A stretch of DNA of 64,000 nucleotides from Pyrrhosoma nymphula (Eukaryota; Arthropoda; Insecta; Odonata; Coenagrionidae), in contig OY754338.1 of NCBI GenBank assembly GCA_963573305.1, positions 20,086,192 to 20,150,191 on the forward strand, written 5' to 3'. The translations under genes were made by a program, and so were the position numbers. Below are positions 45,640-58,095 of the stretch, in pieces. The stretch's first letter is position 1, and every line of letters starts with the position of its first letter. The notes under the pieces are model-generated. The model was not told the DNA's origin and did no database searches. It saw only the letters and a list, made by a program, of their open reading frames with translations.

Positions 45640-48070
45640 ATTATTTAATTTTTGTAGTAATTTTTCCCTTTAATTAATTCTTTTCCCTTTGCTTAATAAA
45701 CAACACCATCGGATTGTTCTCATTTTACCCACACTAGCTAAGCAATAGTCACCACTTAAGGTCGTAGTGCCACTATAAACTGCTGGGCAATAATTTTTAT
45801 CGGCATTCAATCTTCATCTATTTCTTTCATGCGTCATAAAAACTTGGGTATTTGAGTTTAAAGTATCTTAGAGAAATCAAGAATGTAGATTTTTCATCTT
45901 CGGTCGATTTTAATGATTTCTTTACAAGAGTCCTGTATCTTAAAACTATAGAATATTTAATATCATAGTATGTTCTGACTTAGCCAAGACAGCTATTTTA
46001 GCAATTAGCTCATTTTTCATTATTACATCTTTTAAATCCTGTCTAGCTTGCTGATGAATCTTGTTCCTCGGATTCTTGTAGGCTCGGAAGGCAACAGACA
46101 AGGTTCATGAATGTTTTATGCTAATGAATATACCATAAGAAACTATTTTCAAAGTAAAAAAAGCTGGAAATGTTTTTAAATTTTACAAGACAAATGGTTA
46201 CACTTTCTTTGACAGACTAGCAAAATTCGCTTAAAGTTAGTAACATTACCTATAGTTAACTTTCAGGCTCAAATTATGCATTAGCTATCTCAGTTTCATT
46301 TTTCTGATCACATGATAGAAGCTCTACCAGAAAATTAGTGTTCAATAATGCAGAGATTCTTATGAGGGATCCAATTATGGTGCAAAATAATGAACTTTAT
46401 TGCCATATGTCATAACCCAAATCAATAATCTATAGCAATAATTCAAAAGTAACAACCTGAACCAAGTCATATTCCCACCTTGAAGTCTCCTTATTATGCG
46501 AGAATTATGGCTACATCGGCGGTTACAATGATAATATGGTTGACCAGATAAAATACCATTAAGCTACAGTTGGTCTGCTTTTAAAACCTGTGGCCATCCT
46601 CTTACACGAATTCACTAATCTGATGTAAGATATTTTTCATTCTCGATGTTAAGGAACCAATGCTTCGCCGTTACGTAAAAATGGAATGTGCTTTAGCTCT
46701 GATACTCTGTGAGCCTTTACATTAGCGATTGAACAACCATAAGAGCTCAATACTACACTATAGAGATTCATAACATTCATCACAATTATTTGATTCTCAT
46801 GAATAATTACCAAATCTTTTCTCCCTCCATGAATTTATACCTCCATTTGCACTTAGATCGCTGAAAGTTTGATTCGCCAAGAGTAAGAACTCATTTAACC
46901 TTATCATTATTAGTCCATGAATGAATTAATGAATCTTCACCGTTGATTAAATTTTACAATTAAATACTATTTTTCCTTGTAAATAAACTGATGCACTGCA
47001 ATTCATTAAGTTATTGATTAGTAATATAGTTGAAAAAAATGGCAAGTTGATTTAATAATTATTTTTAGGTGGAGGAATTATAAACTGTTCCCGTGACTGC
47101 CTTGCGGTCTTCGACGACTTAAAATCGCAAATTCACCATGGATACATTAACAATATGGTAGATTACTTTATTTTGGTTATCGGAAGATGTCTTGGCATCT
47201 AACTGCGTTAAATGTTACTTCAGAAAGAGGAAACATTCGTACATGTACGGTAGTACACAAAAGGATCCCCGAAACAGAAAATGTGGTTTGTCAAAAATTA
47301 CCTGACTGAGGTCCCAGTGAGAAGACCTAGTGACTCCATGAAAATAAATAATAAAAGAGTATTGGAGTTAGTTTTATGACCAAGGATTTCACCAAAAGGT
47401 TCACTATTCTTGGAATGAATAGAGACGCAGGAAAAGTAATGGATTGTAGGCAAACAATGTATATTTATCGCCCATGGCCGGTATCGGTGAGGTTCAAATC
47501 TCCGAGAATATATATGACAGAGTGCATGAGCTGTCCTTGCAATCTAGGGCCAGAGAAAGATAACACTTTTGACGTCAGACATTTAATATCGGTAGCCTTA
47601 CCATGTCTGATATCACACCCCTGGGGTTTCTCAGGAGACAACCTTCGTCGACGATAGCTTTTCCATTGTATACATCCCCTAGGTTATAATACTTAGCAAT
47701 TAGCAGGGTATGCTGGTGCCTAGATAACTGCTCTACCATTGGGTCCTTTAATTACTTGAGCTTCAATGAGACGCATGATCAATACACCTGGGTTTTAGGT
47801 TGAGACCCCATAGTGTCATTTAAAATTATTACCATCCCTGGGAAAAATAACAAAATGAGCCTTTTTAGATATTCTCTGTGGATAATACATCTTCTTACAA
47901 GTATCAGATGAATACTTCTAATGGAACAATTTTGATTTTTAAGCTTTAAAAATATTAGAGCTATCAACAAAATTCCTACGCAGACATATAGAATACTCTG
48001 TGTGAAGCATTTCCGTTAAGTAAAGCATCTGACACATACAGGGAATAGGCAGTATGTGTCCTATCCAGTT
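45640..48070. other. AT-rich spacer, nothing firmly recognised
   Basis: A weak B-box-like GGTTCAAATCTC at 47493 and an A-box-like TGGTAGAGCAG (minus, about 47730) are too isolated to call SINEs. The 93-codon frame at 47376 has no domain. Confidence 0.4.
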
Positions 48071-48205
48071 GATTATCTAGATACTTATTAATTATTTTAT
48101 CCAAATATATCATCTATTAATAATATCAATTATAATAATTTTATAATAAAATTAATAACATTATTAATTATTATTAATTATATCTAAATGCTTATTAATT
48201 GATGA
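48070..48205. repeat. AT-rich low-complexity tract (TTATTAAT-type)
   Basis: Repeated ATTAAT, AATTAT and TTATAAT words with partial self-complementarity, immediately 5' of LINE copy 2. It may be the insertion site. Confidence 0.6.
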
Positions 48206-48220
48206 CGAAAAAAATCCACC

Positions 48221-48592
48221 ATGGCCGCCAGAGTGAAGACGCGTCTCTCTCTCTTTTGTTTCTTCCTTTTTGGGATAAGTTCAGCCCTCATTGTGCTTCT
48301 CTCTGCCCATGAAGGTGAGGATTTACATAGTGAATTGCCCCAGTTACTAGTGGATCTGGTTCCCATCAGCTGCTTCAGCTACAGAAAATTTAAATTTTCT
48401 GCCATTGCGTCGTGTGGTTTGTCGCCTGCCAGCCTCTTGTACACCGTCACCTCGTCGTCAAGGTCCCGGCGATCCGCCGGCCTCTCCCAGTATGCCGGGA
48501 ACGGTCTCATCCTGCTACTCCTGGTGATCCTTTCGGGTGATGAGAGTGTTAATCCCGGCCATTCCGGCTCTTCCATGAGCATGTATTACTAA
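48221..48592 (+). pseudogene. LINE copy 2: N-terminal region with 2A-like peptide motif
   Basis: 123 codons, starting MAARVKTRLSLFCFFLF. Residues about 80-110 give ILLLLVILSGDESVNPGHSG: a hydrophobic run, then SGD and NPG. This is the layout of 2A-like ribosome-skipping motifs found at the N-terminus of some CR1/L2-type LINE ORF2 proteins (consensus DxExNPGP). The last Pro is His and the Glu is shifted, so activity is unlikely in this copy. The frame stops at a TAA where copy 1 has CAA in YQNVRS. Confidence 0.65.
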
Positions 48593-49593
48593 AATGTCCG
48601 GAGTATTATAATCACATTATCAACGCGCAACTTCCATGACTCCATCTTTCGGTGAATGTGAACTGTTCTTTTCGCGCTCCCACTCGATTTATTGACGAGA
48701 TCGTCATTCTAGAGGAGGCGGAGTGCTACTTGCCATTAAATCTGTGTTTCCTTCGAAACTAAGAAAAGATTTGGAAACCAACACTGAAATTGTGCGGGGT
48801 GAAACAACACTACCTCATGTGAAAGCCGCAAAATTTATCCATTCGCTGGGAATCTCCCATGAACGGCCATCCAGCTAATGCCCATGAAAAATATTTCATT
48901 GAACATTTAAAAATTGCACTCCAACTCTCTCAACATTGTCTCCAGAGCACCCACGAATCGTGTCGTATCGTGGGCCACGATACGGCAACCCTGAACTACC
49001 TCTTCTCGACCGCTACCCCCGAGGCGATCACCCCCGGCCGAAATATTTTCGAATCCGACCACCATTTCATGCCATGCTCATTTCTTCTTCCGTGGCTCGT
49101 GGATACACCAAGGAGCTCCCCCCACTCCACCTAAACCCTTTCATGCCTGGTCGTAGGTTCGCTGGGAGGACGTCAACCACTCCCTCGACCTTATTCCCTG
49201 GAGTGTCCTATCCTCATTATCCCCTGAAGAAGTGGACTTTCTCCACGATGTCCTCTAGGCCGTCATAAAAGACTTAGTTCCTTTAGTTAAGCCCAAGAAA
49301 AAAAATTCATCATGGTTTAAACCGGACACAATACACGTTCTTGGAAACAAAAATCGCGCTTGGTACCTTCAAAAGGCCGTCGCAAACGAGGACACTCGCC
49401 GAATTTTCACTGATCTACGCAGATATTCCAAATTCCTCATTCGCCGCGACTACGAAAACTACGCGCAGACTGCCTCTTCTGCTACCTCTTCCAGCCCCAA
49501 AAAACTCTGGTCCTTCAATCTATCAATCAACGCCGTAATCGTCCTCAAATTCCTGAAGCAGTCTCTTATGGTACCAAAAATGCCGTAGGATCG

Positions 49594-50842
49594 GTGAGAC
49601 CTAACCTCTTTCTAAAATTCTTTTCCGATTGCCTACAGTCTACTTCCAAACATAAAATGACCCCTGTCCATTCCCTCCTCCCTAATTCAAACCATAGCCT
49701 ATCCCACATACAGACGGACTTTCGGGAGGTTATTCAATATCTCTGCAAAATACTCCTCCACCGCTTACCTGGCCCTGATGGTCTCAACCCTAAATTCATT
49801 CGCAACTGTGCTTCATCCCCCTCACAACCTTTAACCCTCGTATTCAATCGCTGTTTTTCCCTAGGAACCTTCCCTCTTCAATGGAAGTGTGCCAAAGTTA
49901 CTCCGATACATAAAACAGGTCCCAAGAATGATGTCTCAAACTATCGCCCCATCTCATTGCTTCCGATCCTTTCTTCCGTTTTTTAGCGTATTATTCTTAA
50001 CAGGATTTACTATTTCACCTCTTCTCAACCAATATTGCTGTCTTTCAACGCCATGCCGTCATTGAAATAGATAATTCAACTCAACTTGATGCAATTTACC
50101 TTGACTTCTCCTAGGCTTTTGACGCCCTCCATCATCAACTCCTCCTTCATAAACTCAGCCAACAGTTTGGCAAACATGGTATGTTCCTCAGCCTTCTTTC
50201 TAGCTTTCTCTTCTACGGAAACCAGCGTGTAATACTCGCAGGTGCTTCTTCCTCTTGGTTGCCTGTGACGTCTGGAGTTCCCGAAGCAGTGTCCTTGGGC
50301 CATATCTTTTCAATTTACGCATAAATGATCTTCCTACTCAACTCCTTTCCTTCCAAGTCCATACCCTTCTCTATGCTGATGATTGTAAGATTGAAAAGCA
50401 AATTAATAACACTTCTGACTGAACTAATCTTCAACTTGCCTTAAATCAAACTTCTCTGTAATGTGATACCTGGAATCTTAACCTAAACCTTGGAAAATGC
50501 AGCATCATGACTCTTGCTATGAAAACAAAACCCCTGAAATTCTATTACACCATTAATTCAACTCCCTTAAATAGAGTGACAGCTATGAAAGACCTAGGCG
50601 TTGTAACCGACCAAAAACTAAATTACTCCGACCACATTCATACTGTAAAAAGTAAAGTAATGTCCCTATTAGGCCTTCTTTACCGCTTCACAGAAATTAA
50701 AGATCCAAAAGAACTCAATTCCTACTTCTCAACAATTGTTCTTCCCGTATCATCATATTGCTCCCCAATATGGTCCATATCAGCCCCGACTAATCTAAAA
50801 TCCCTTGATTGCATCCCCCATTTCTTTGCCAAAATAGTCTAA
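49594..50842 (+). pseudogene. LINE copy 2: reverse transcriptase region, catalytic YADD kept
   Basis: Fragments of the RT line up with copy 1: HRLPGPDGLNPKFIRNC, SNYRPISLLPILSS, a short in-frame deletion removing the QHGF block, DFS-stop-AFDALHHQLL, LLYADDCKIEKQ (TAT GCT GAT GAT at 50372-50383, intact) and MKDLGVVTDQKLNYSDHI with SSYCSPIWS. Stops include TAG at 49984-49986 and in the palm. Copy 2 shows that the family's normal box is YADD, so the YADY of copy 1 is a mutation. Confidence 0.8.
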
Positions 50843-51349
50843 CACAGAGTCCCACACTTCCATAATATGTCCTGAAATGCTATTCTATCTTCTTTCCATT
50901 TCTAACCTCCAAAACCACAGACTTAAAACTGATTTATAACCCCTCCAAAATACCCTAAACTCTAACATCGACTACCCTGAACTGCTTTCTCTCTTCAACT
51001 TTAGGATACCAACTCGATCCACCCGCACGCATTCACTATTCCACCTGCCTATTCCTAGGATATTAATCACCCAGCGCTCACCTTTATTTCGCCTTTCCTC
51101 CCTCCTTAATTCAATCCCTTACTCTGTCGATCCTTTTTATTTATCATGCAAACATTTCACTACCCAAGGTATGTCCCACCTGTAAACAAATTAAACATTT
51201 CACTTTTCCATGTAGGGCTCTGCGTTGTTGATGTTTATGTTGTTATTGTATTTTTATCCTCTTTCATGTTTATTGCTAAATGTTTCACTGTAAATTGACG
51301 CTACTGCTGTATGTGAAAATGTTTTTAAAAAATAAATAAATAAATCCTA

Positions 51350-51755
51350 TTGAGGATTTGAGCTAACATTGGTAATTGGGTGTATGAAAAAAAGAGAGTA
51401 AGCACACAACGTCTGGGAAATGAGAATATAATTGGCAGAAATAAAAAAATATACGTAATCAAATAAAAAAACATTCTCTTTTGCCAATTTTAATCAATCA
51501 ATCTTAGGAATACAAGAGACTCAGTAACCGTTTGGCAGTCAATAAATTCAATCATACGCATACATACCTTGCATTGTTAAGTGAATAGAAGGAAACTGTA
51601 CGTATTGCTGGCATGGATATGACGGTGTTCGATGCTATATGTATTTATCCAGCAGTAATTTAAAAATAATTGCTGGTTGAATCGCCAAGATAACTTGCTT
51701 AACGAAAATTAATAACCTTCCGGGTACATACTAAATATTTCCATATTCTTAGCTC
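51350..51755. other. AT-rich spacer, nothing recognised
   Basis: No supported feature. Confidence 0.5.
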
Positions 51756-51808
51756 AAAACAAGGATCGATTCCTTGGCGATGCGCTCTACTGTTCAGCCA
51801 CCCGTCCC
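51756..51808 (-). mobile_element. tRNA-like SINE head
   Basis: Minus strand: GACGGGTGGCTGAACAGTAG, AGCGCATCGCC, AAGGAATCGATCC. A- and B-box-like blocks are in tRNA order, with the variable arm shortened. It resembles the head at 19356-19410 (TAGAGCGC word). Confidence 0.5.
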
Positions 51809-52109
51809 ATATCAGCATTTTCACGCCGCCGATAAAGCATTAAGCTACGTATAACGCCCCACAACTTGGATTAGAAGCGCTGCATTAGGTGCCCGAACAG
51901 CTTACGCAAACCAGAAAGCTTTTCCCCCTTTCTACCGTTCCCACCCACAGAAGACCAAGGCTTTAACCCTGACAGGCAAAAGTATTTAGGATCTCCGTAA
52001 TAACCCATCTGCATTCATTCCCTTTTGATGAACTCCCCCCTTTTGCGTCCTATCGACATTCAACGATTAGTTTCGTATTAAATTTTTGGGACATGCAAAT
52101 TTAAACGTT

Positions 52110-52780
52110 AGTTAATGGATGCCTCCATGTCTCTCTCTCCAACTCAGAGCATCGCTCCAGTTCGAGAAAGTTTGTTGGGAAGGCGCACGTTATCCAGCGC
52201 TGCCGCAATAATAGAGGGACGGAGGCTCCTCCGAGGGGCGGCGCCTGTCTCCGCAGAGGCGCAAGCAAGTGGAGAGGCAGGCAGAAAGGTCCTTAGAGCA
52301 GCGGGCCCAAGCGAACCGGGCCCTTTTTGCAAGGTGAGACGGTCTTTACGTGGATTAGCATACAAATTGCCTCGGAGGTCTAAGGTATGAGGCGTTGAGG
52401 TGGGGAGTGTGAGGCAACGTCTCCACGTCACATTCCCACCCCTCATAGGCCCAAGCGACCCCCCCACCCAAACCTCCCCCGTGCCTAGCTATTACCCGAA
52501 ACCTTCGGAACCAAACTCTTCCCTTCCAATTTCCAACCCTTCTGAGCCTGTAACCCACCCCTCTCTATCTCTCTTGCTCTCTCTATTACTCTCTCTTTCT
52601 CTCCCGTATCCCAAAACTCAAGTTTTCCACGTTCCGAAGCCAGAAACCGAAGTGCTTACGTTTCGTCGAGAGGTGTGAGGCCCCCGTTGATGCGCTGTTG
52701 CTTGCTTGGCTGTACGAAATAGGGACTTTTGGAGGGGGTTATGGGGGGGGAGGCGTTTGGATGCTTCATATTACCACACT
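52110..52780. other. GC-rich block with CT-rich low-complexity tract
   Basis: Open frames overlap on both strands (91 codons plus at 52115; 107 codons minus at 52144). A consensus-like splice donor, GCAAGGTGAGA, lies at about 52330. A TCTCTC-rich tract is at 52560-52605. It could include a first exon or CpG-rich promoter, but there is no domain evidence. Confidence 0.35.
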
Positions 52781-53805
52781 GTCCCTCCCAACATAGGAAG
52801 GCGAGTTTGTGAGTTCCTCCGCTCTTAAGTTTGAAATAATTGCGCCAATTAAGTGGGTCGGTTTCTGGGTGGCAAGGAGGCCGATTAAGTCTTCGGATCG
52901 CCGCTTTGGCTTACGCGATCCCATACAACCCTTCAAACCCTTCTCTTCCTGATCGGTTTTGTTGTTTTTTTATTTTTCTGTGAAAGGGTTGAGAGGGGAA
53001 CTGGTGACATTCAAAATTTTCATCAATGCAAATTCGTCCAAACACCACATAAGCCTCTCGTCTCCTCTCCCCCTCACTAACAGCTCAGGGAAACCCATAT
53101 GAAATTCATTTCCCACAGTCACGACACGAAACTTCATCGAAAATTCATGTCTCCCATCCCTCTTTCCTCTTCTACTCATGAAACTGAATTTTCCGTATCG
53201 ACCTGTTTTCCAAAACTGATCGAGACAGTGACATGGGGAAGAGTGATTGGTGAATACATCGAACACCGCTATTTAAGTCGAATACATCAGACACTACCCA
53301 AAATATCGTTAATTGCCACCATAGTTATCAAAAATATAGTACATATGAACGGTTAATTGTTAACTATTTGCAGCCAAGAATGGTTTTAGGTGAATTATTT
53401 TCGGTATACACGTATCGTTATATACATCGGTATATACGTACCCATCAAGCAAGTATCCTTTAGGGTCAGCAAAGTAAATTTAATTACCGATTTTAGGCCT
53501 GTAAAACTAACTCTGTTAAATAATTTCCTCCATACTTTCATATATTATGCTTCGGTAACACTCATGCATTGCTTCATGTACACCAGCCTGTAACTAAGAG
53601 TCCTAATATTCCTTCTCTAAAGAGTATCTCCCAAAATATACACACTAAACTTTCCCAATCTACAACTTACTCTCACTACACTAATTCCTCCATCATAGAT
53701 CTGGTTTCATGCCTCAAATACTAACTTATCATTAGTGTAAGTAATTTAAAAAATACCTGCATTAATAAAACACCTGCAGTCTTCCACAAATAAAAAAATT
53801 TGTTA
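52781..53805. other. AT-rich spacer, nothing recognised
   Basis: The 98-codon minus frame at 52970-53266 and the overlapping plus frame have no recognisable domain. Confidence 0.45.
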
Positions 53806-53813
53806 TCGCCAAG

Positions 53814-53845
53814 GTTTCGACGTTACTAAATGATCTTTAAGACTT
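53814..53845 (-). other. Hammerhead-like motif, site 9 (degenerate)
   Basis: Minus strand: CTTAAAGATCA, TTTAGTAACGTC, GAAAC (53814-53818), then CTTGGCGAT. The second box is exact and the first is eroded. Confidence 0.3.
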
Positions 53846-53849
53846 CCAT

Positions 53850-54355
53850 GAGAGATGTAGTAATATCTAATGTATTCGATAATAAATCTGTAATTACTGG
53901 AGAACTGCCAGTGTATTTTGCCTGTCATTATAGGACGGTTCCACCACATCGAGTGTATCTCTATTATATATCATAGATATATTTTCTCTTCTTTTTCGGA
54001 TTATACGACGTGTTCATCGAATAACGCGGCCGCAATTTTTCATCTAATCTTAGAGTTCTCTGCCCTTCTTCTCATTTCGTAATATTCGCTCAAAAGTCAA
54101 TTTACTTTGGTACAAGTTGGTTTGTATGGATCCTACATTGGTAAAAATATTAAATAAGGTCGTGATAACTAAATGCAGCATGCAAACACGAACATGATGA
54201 TAATTTAAGACAATTAATTAAGGGAAACTATGAAGAATTAACAGTTTACTTTGAATGTATTCTTTGATATAGTCTACGCTTAAAAAATATCCAATCAACT
54301 ATTTAATTCATATTTAATGCTCCATTTTCAACAGGTAAAAATAAATGAATTCAAT
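53850..54355. other. AT-rich spacer, nothing recognised
   Basis: No supported feature. Confidence 0.5.
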
Positions 54356-54359
54356 TATG

Positions 54360-54492
54360 ATAAATCCAAATTATTAATGCGAGCATAGTAAATAGACTCC
54401 TATGCATACATTCCGGCCGAAATGCCGAATATGCCGAAATGCATTCATAGGAGTCTATTTGCTCTGCTTCTATTGACAATTTGGATAAATAT
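54360..54492. mobile_element. Foldback element (about 133 bp)
   Basis: Arms 54360-54417 and 54433-54492 are inverted repeats sharing ATAAATCCAAATT, AAATAGACTCCTATG and CATTYCGGC, around a 15-base centre. No coding capacity and no clear target duplication. This is a MITE-like palindrome without a hammerhead-like motif. Confidence 0.8.
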
Positions 54493-54499
54493 TTAATTT

Positions 54500-55985
54500 A
54501 ATTTACTTATCAAATGCTCTCTTCTTTCATAAACGAATGAAATTCCATGAGTTTCCTGCCATTAGGCAATTATTGAAAAAGCCTATGAATTCTCTTTCTG
54601 ATCCGTACATAAATCTCAATGCTTAAAAAATTACATCGTCTCATTTCCTTGTAACAACTATAGATCATGTCCTTTATTCAAAATAAGATTATGTACATAT
54701 ATGTATAATATTCCTGTGTATGCATATCGGTACCTAACCAAGATCCAACATTAACCGTTTACAAGCATTCAGTGCCGAAGGAAGGTTCTATTTTAGGTCC
54801 ACGTAAATTTAGTATGGGCATATACAAGCAAGTCTACAAATTGATGTATCCATATGTCATATAGAATATGGGCTAATTATGAAATCACCTCGTTTTTTCA
54901 CTTCCCTGCAACAATTATTGACTGAATAGTATGCTGGAGCCCTTATGTTAAGCAATAAAAGAAATTGGTTCCCATTTCATTAAGTGGAGTTGGTGAATTC
55001 ATTTGCCAATTGTTATAAGGTAACGCAATTAAAATTGGATTTGGAATCATGGCTTGGTAAATATAAGGGTTTCCAGAAATTGTAATTTTTTTATCTTTTA
55101 TTCCTCAAAAAAAGGAGAAAATTCACGAATTGTAATAACACATGTAAATGAAAAGCAACTTCTGTCGACAAAAAATTATATTAAAACCGTTTCCCTAAAT
55201 TTGAAGGTCTACACCGATCGTTTGACTATAGCAATTTAGTATTCATATTAAACTATTTTAATTTTAAAATACAAAAGTATTTTAAATTTTTCTTTTGTTT
55301 TCATTTCAGCTTACTAACATATGCTCTTTCATTCAGAAGTAAGGATCCTCAACATTAAAATAGGTGCGGTAGTAACATAAACTCGGGATTAATTAGATTG
55401 GACTCAATTGGATAATTGAAATATTGAATGCTCAAAATTGATATACAGCCAGCAGATATACTGAGATAACCTCTTATATAAAAGAAACTATTATGTGTTA
55501 CCTACCTTGGTTTTCTTTTAGCTTTTTAGACACAATTGTTTGACATTATTAGTGTTATTTTGTGGCTGCTGTAAAGTTACACGAACTGATGGTGCGGGCT
55601 GAGAACGTGTCAAATATAAAAGGAAAGGATGCTGAAAGTAGAAGTTAAGATGAGGCTGTTGTTGAGGGCGGAGTAAGTAATAAGAATGTATGGCACGCTA
55701 AGGAAGGCGATAGAGGGAATGGTGTTGTGTAAACACCGGAGTTGAAACAGAATTAACTTAATGGGGTATGAAGAGAGCTAAAATTACAACAGGTTTGAAA
55801 GGGATTTGATATTTGAAGTGTTGTTATTTTTGCGGGACAAAACGTTAAAGAAGACTTACCACAAATTATAACAGTGCCAGGCTTGGCTTGGTGGAATTAT
55901 CGATATTCATGATGAATAAACCCTTAGTTATCCTCCTTTGATTTATTGAAACGCGCCGTGTCATACAATATATATGCGGAAGATT
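54500..55985. other. AT-rich spacer, nothing recognised
   Basis: No supported feature. Confidence 0.5.
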
Positions 55986-55990
55986 ACTAA

Positions 55991-56191
55991 GGGCCGGTTT
56001 TATAATGGCTGGTTAACGCTAACCAGAAGATGATACACCCTTTAAATTTACCTGCAGGTGGCTGAAAGTACTGGTAACCTATCAGTCTGGTCTTATACAG
56101 AAGATAACCAGAACTTTAAGCCACCTCTAGGTAAAGTTAAAGGCTGTATTATCTTCTGGTTAGCGTTAACAAGGCATTATAAAACCGGCCC
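55991..56191. mobile_element. PIF/Harbinger-type MITE, 201 bp
   Basis: The ends GGGCCGGTTTTATAATG (55991) and its complement (ending 56191) belong to near-palindromic arms of about 90 bases. Shared blocks include GTTAACGCTAACCAGAAGAT and TTTACCT.NAGGTGGCT. TAA flanks both sides (55988-55990 and 56192-56194), the 3-bp TWA-type duplication of PIF/Harbinger. No transposase is present, so it would be mobilised in trans. The open frame across it is incidental. Confidence 0.9.
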
Positions 56192-56409
56192 TAAGTGTTT
56201 TATCCATCATAAAGAATTCCCACGCTCAGTAAATAATAAGTCGAATCGCCCAACGATCTGTCAGTCATTTGATAGAATTCCATTGACTAGGATGATGATT
56301 TTCCATTTTTTCATTCACTCACCGACGATTGTAACTCTCAGCCGTTAATTAAAGGTGTTCATTATTTCACCTCCGCAAAAACTGTCCAAACGAATCATTC
56401 CCCCCCTCT

Positions 56410-57165
56410 GCGAGCGGCGATAGTTGCCTAAATGAAAATCACCGCAACTGATCAGGTTTCAAAACTGCCCCGCGGCGAGCATAAGAGAGCGCGAAGATTA
56501 CATAAAAGTGATTCCGCCGGTCGCTCGGCAGCAAGAGAGGAGATGCCCAAATTGACCAGAAGAGGAACGGGCGGGGATGAGAAGGTATCCGAATCGAGGG
56601 GTAGCACGCTTGCTCTTCTTTGGGCCCCTTCCATCGAGCCAAACGTCCAGGCACATACTCGTACATATGTATGTATGTATTAAATGGAGGAGGTTGAGTT
56701 GGCCGGGTTCTTCCGCGCGGAATTAATGAAAGAGTTGAATAAGCAGGGCGGTTTGCGGGATACCCCTTCCTCCCATATGGAAACTGGGCCGAAGATGGGC
56801 CTATTAGAGCTAACAACTAGAATCCTTCCCCTCAAATCCACTTTGCAAACCTCAAGACTAGAAATATCCACATCCACCCTCCCTCAGAAAACCCCTTCTG
56901 CTTCCAGCCTCTCGACCCACAGTTACATATCTGCCTTTGGACACGGACTATTCCCCCGCTAACGGCGCCATCCACAGTCCAATTACGTTACGTTCCGGCG
57001 TTTTGCATCCGAGTAGGTCGTGTGCTCTGGGTTCCTGGGGATTGAAGGGGGTGAAGGTGGCAGGGTATTGGGGGAAGGGGGTAGGAGGGATAGAAAAGAA
57101 GGGGGGGGGACAGTAAGGAGGGGTCAAGGCAAGACAATGCAAGGTAATATTTTGGTGGTGGGGAT
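56410..57165. other. GC-rich block
   Basis: Many overlapping frames (up to 125 codons, minus, 56439-56816) with no domain. An ACATATGTATGTATGTAT short repeat is at 56663, and a poly-G run at about 57101. Confidence 0.35.
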
Positions 57166-57171
57166 CGATTT

Positions 57172-57240
57172 GACGTGGTGGCTACTGTACTGGCCTCCCA
57201 TCTTGAGGATTCGGGTTTGAACCGTGACAGTGGCGAAGAC
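57172..57240 (+). mobile_element. tRNA-like SINE head
   Basis: GACGTGGTGGCTACTGTACT, GGCCTCCCATCTTGAGGA, then B-box-like TTCGGGTTTGAACCGTGAC. The layout of D-arm, anticodon-like and T-arm blocks is tRNA-like. No intact acceptor stem. Confidence 0.5.
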
Positions 57241-57359
57241 TTCTCAGCAGAATCACTTCACCAACATTTTCACGTGTCGTGCTCCATACATTGGATGGTG
57301 CGTTTAACTGTGAACCCCATGACGTGTTGCGTTAAGAGCTCTTCGTTTCGCTATGGCTG

Positions 57360-58090
57360 ACGACGGCTGTTTCTCCACCCATTCTCCATTCCTGCGATCC
57401 TTCTATCTTTTCAAATTTACACCTGTTTTTACTGGCTCAAATGACCTTCGTTTTCAGTCGCCTCCCTGAAATAACCAACCACCCAATATTGGTAGTTATG
57501 CGATGCTTTTATTATTAAGATTGACTAAATCCATAATAATCCACCAATTCAGAATTATAAAAAAAATTCAACCAAACAGAGTCGATTTGGAGAATAAGTA
57601 AATGCCAATAATGATTTTAGTTTGATTGCAATAATGAGACACAAGGTCTGCTATGTGGCATCTTCTCATTCCTAGCCCCTTTATATGCACATGTTGGTGA
57701 TGGGGAGCAATAAATGGCGCCCATACAGTCTTCTGTAAATATTCGACCGGCGTTCACACACAGATTCTGCACCCATAGGAAATCGAGGCCTCGAAGCATT
57801 CTCTGGCATCATAAGGCCAGAATTTAATCATCAATTAATAAAATACTATTTTTTGCTCTCATTGGTTTACTATTTGAAAATGTACAAATGAATAACACGT
57901 GGAAACTTCTACCAATCTTATGTTAGGCTAAAAATGAGTTGAACTAGTTTTGATTCATTTCCTTCCTCAATGTGTTTTGACATCGTAGTGGCTCAAAAAC
58001 ATGAAACTTACTATGAAAACAGGTAACTACCTGTGAAGTTGCAAACGTTTGATGAAATAGTATTTCAAAAGAGGTTGTTAGATGTATTTC
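57360..58090. other. AT-rich spacer, nothing recognised
   Basis: No supported feature. Confidence 0.5.
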
Positions 58091-58095
58091 TCTAC

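Larger units (their letters stand above)
48221..51348 (+). mobile_element. LINE copy 2 (same family as copy 1), internally deleted
   Basis: Same family as 6205-12110. It begins at an ATG in a strong initiation context (CCACCATGG) and ends in an AAATA-type tail (about 51333-51348). Coding blocks: N-terminal region 48221-48592; a much reduced endonuclease (48600-49270), missing the segment between the RGGGVLLAI-like block and the SxHWESP-like block; RT fingers 49594-49986; palm 50080-50400; C-terminal region 50507-50842. It has numerous stops and indels. Confidence 0.85.

Noticed and set aside
47485..47745. Isolated A-box-like and B-box-like words suggesting tRNA or SINE
   Set aside because: The two words are on opposite strands and not at tRNA spacing.
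56439..56816. 125-codon minus-strand frame
   Set aside because: No domain. It overlaps similar-length frames on the plus strand in a GC-rich block.
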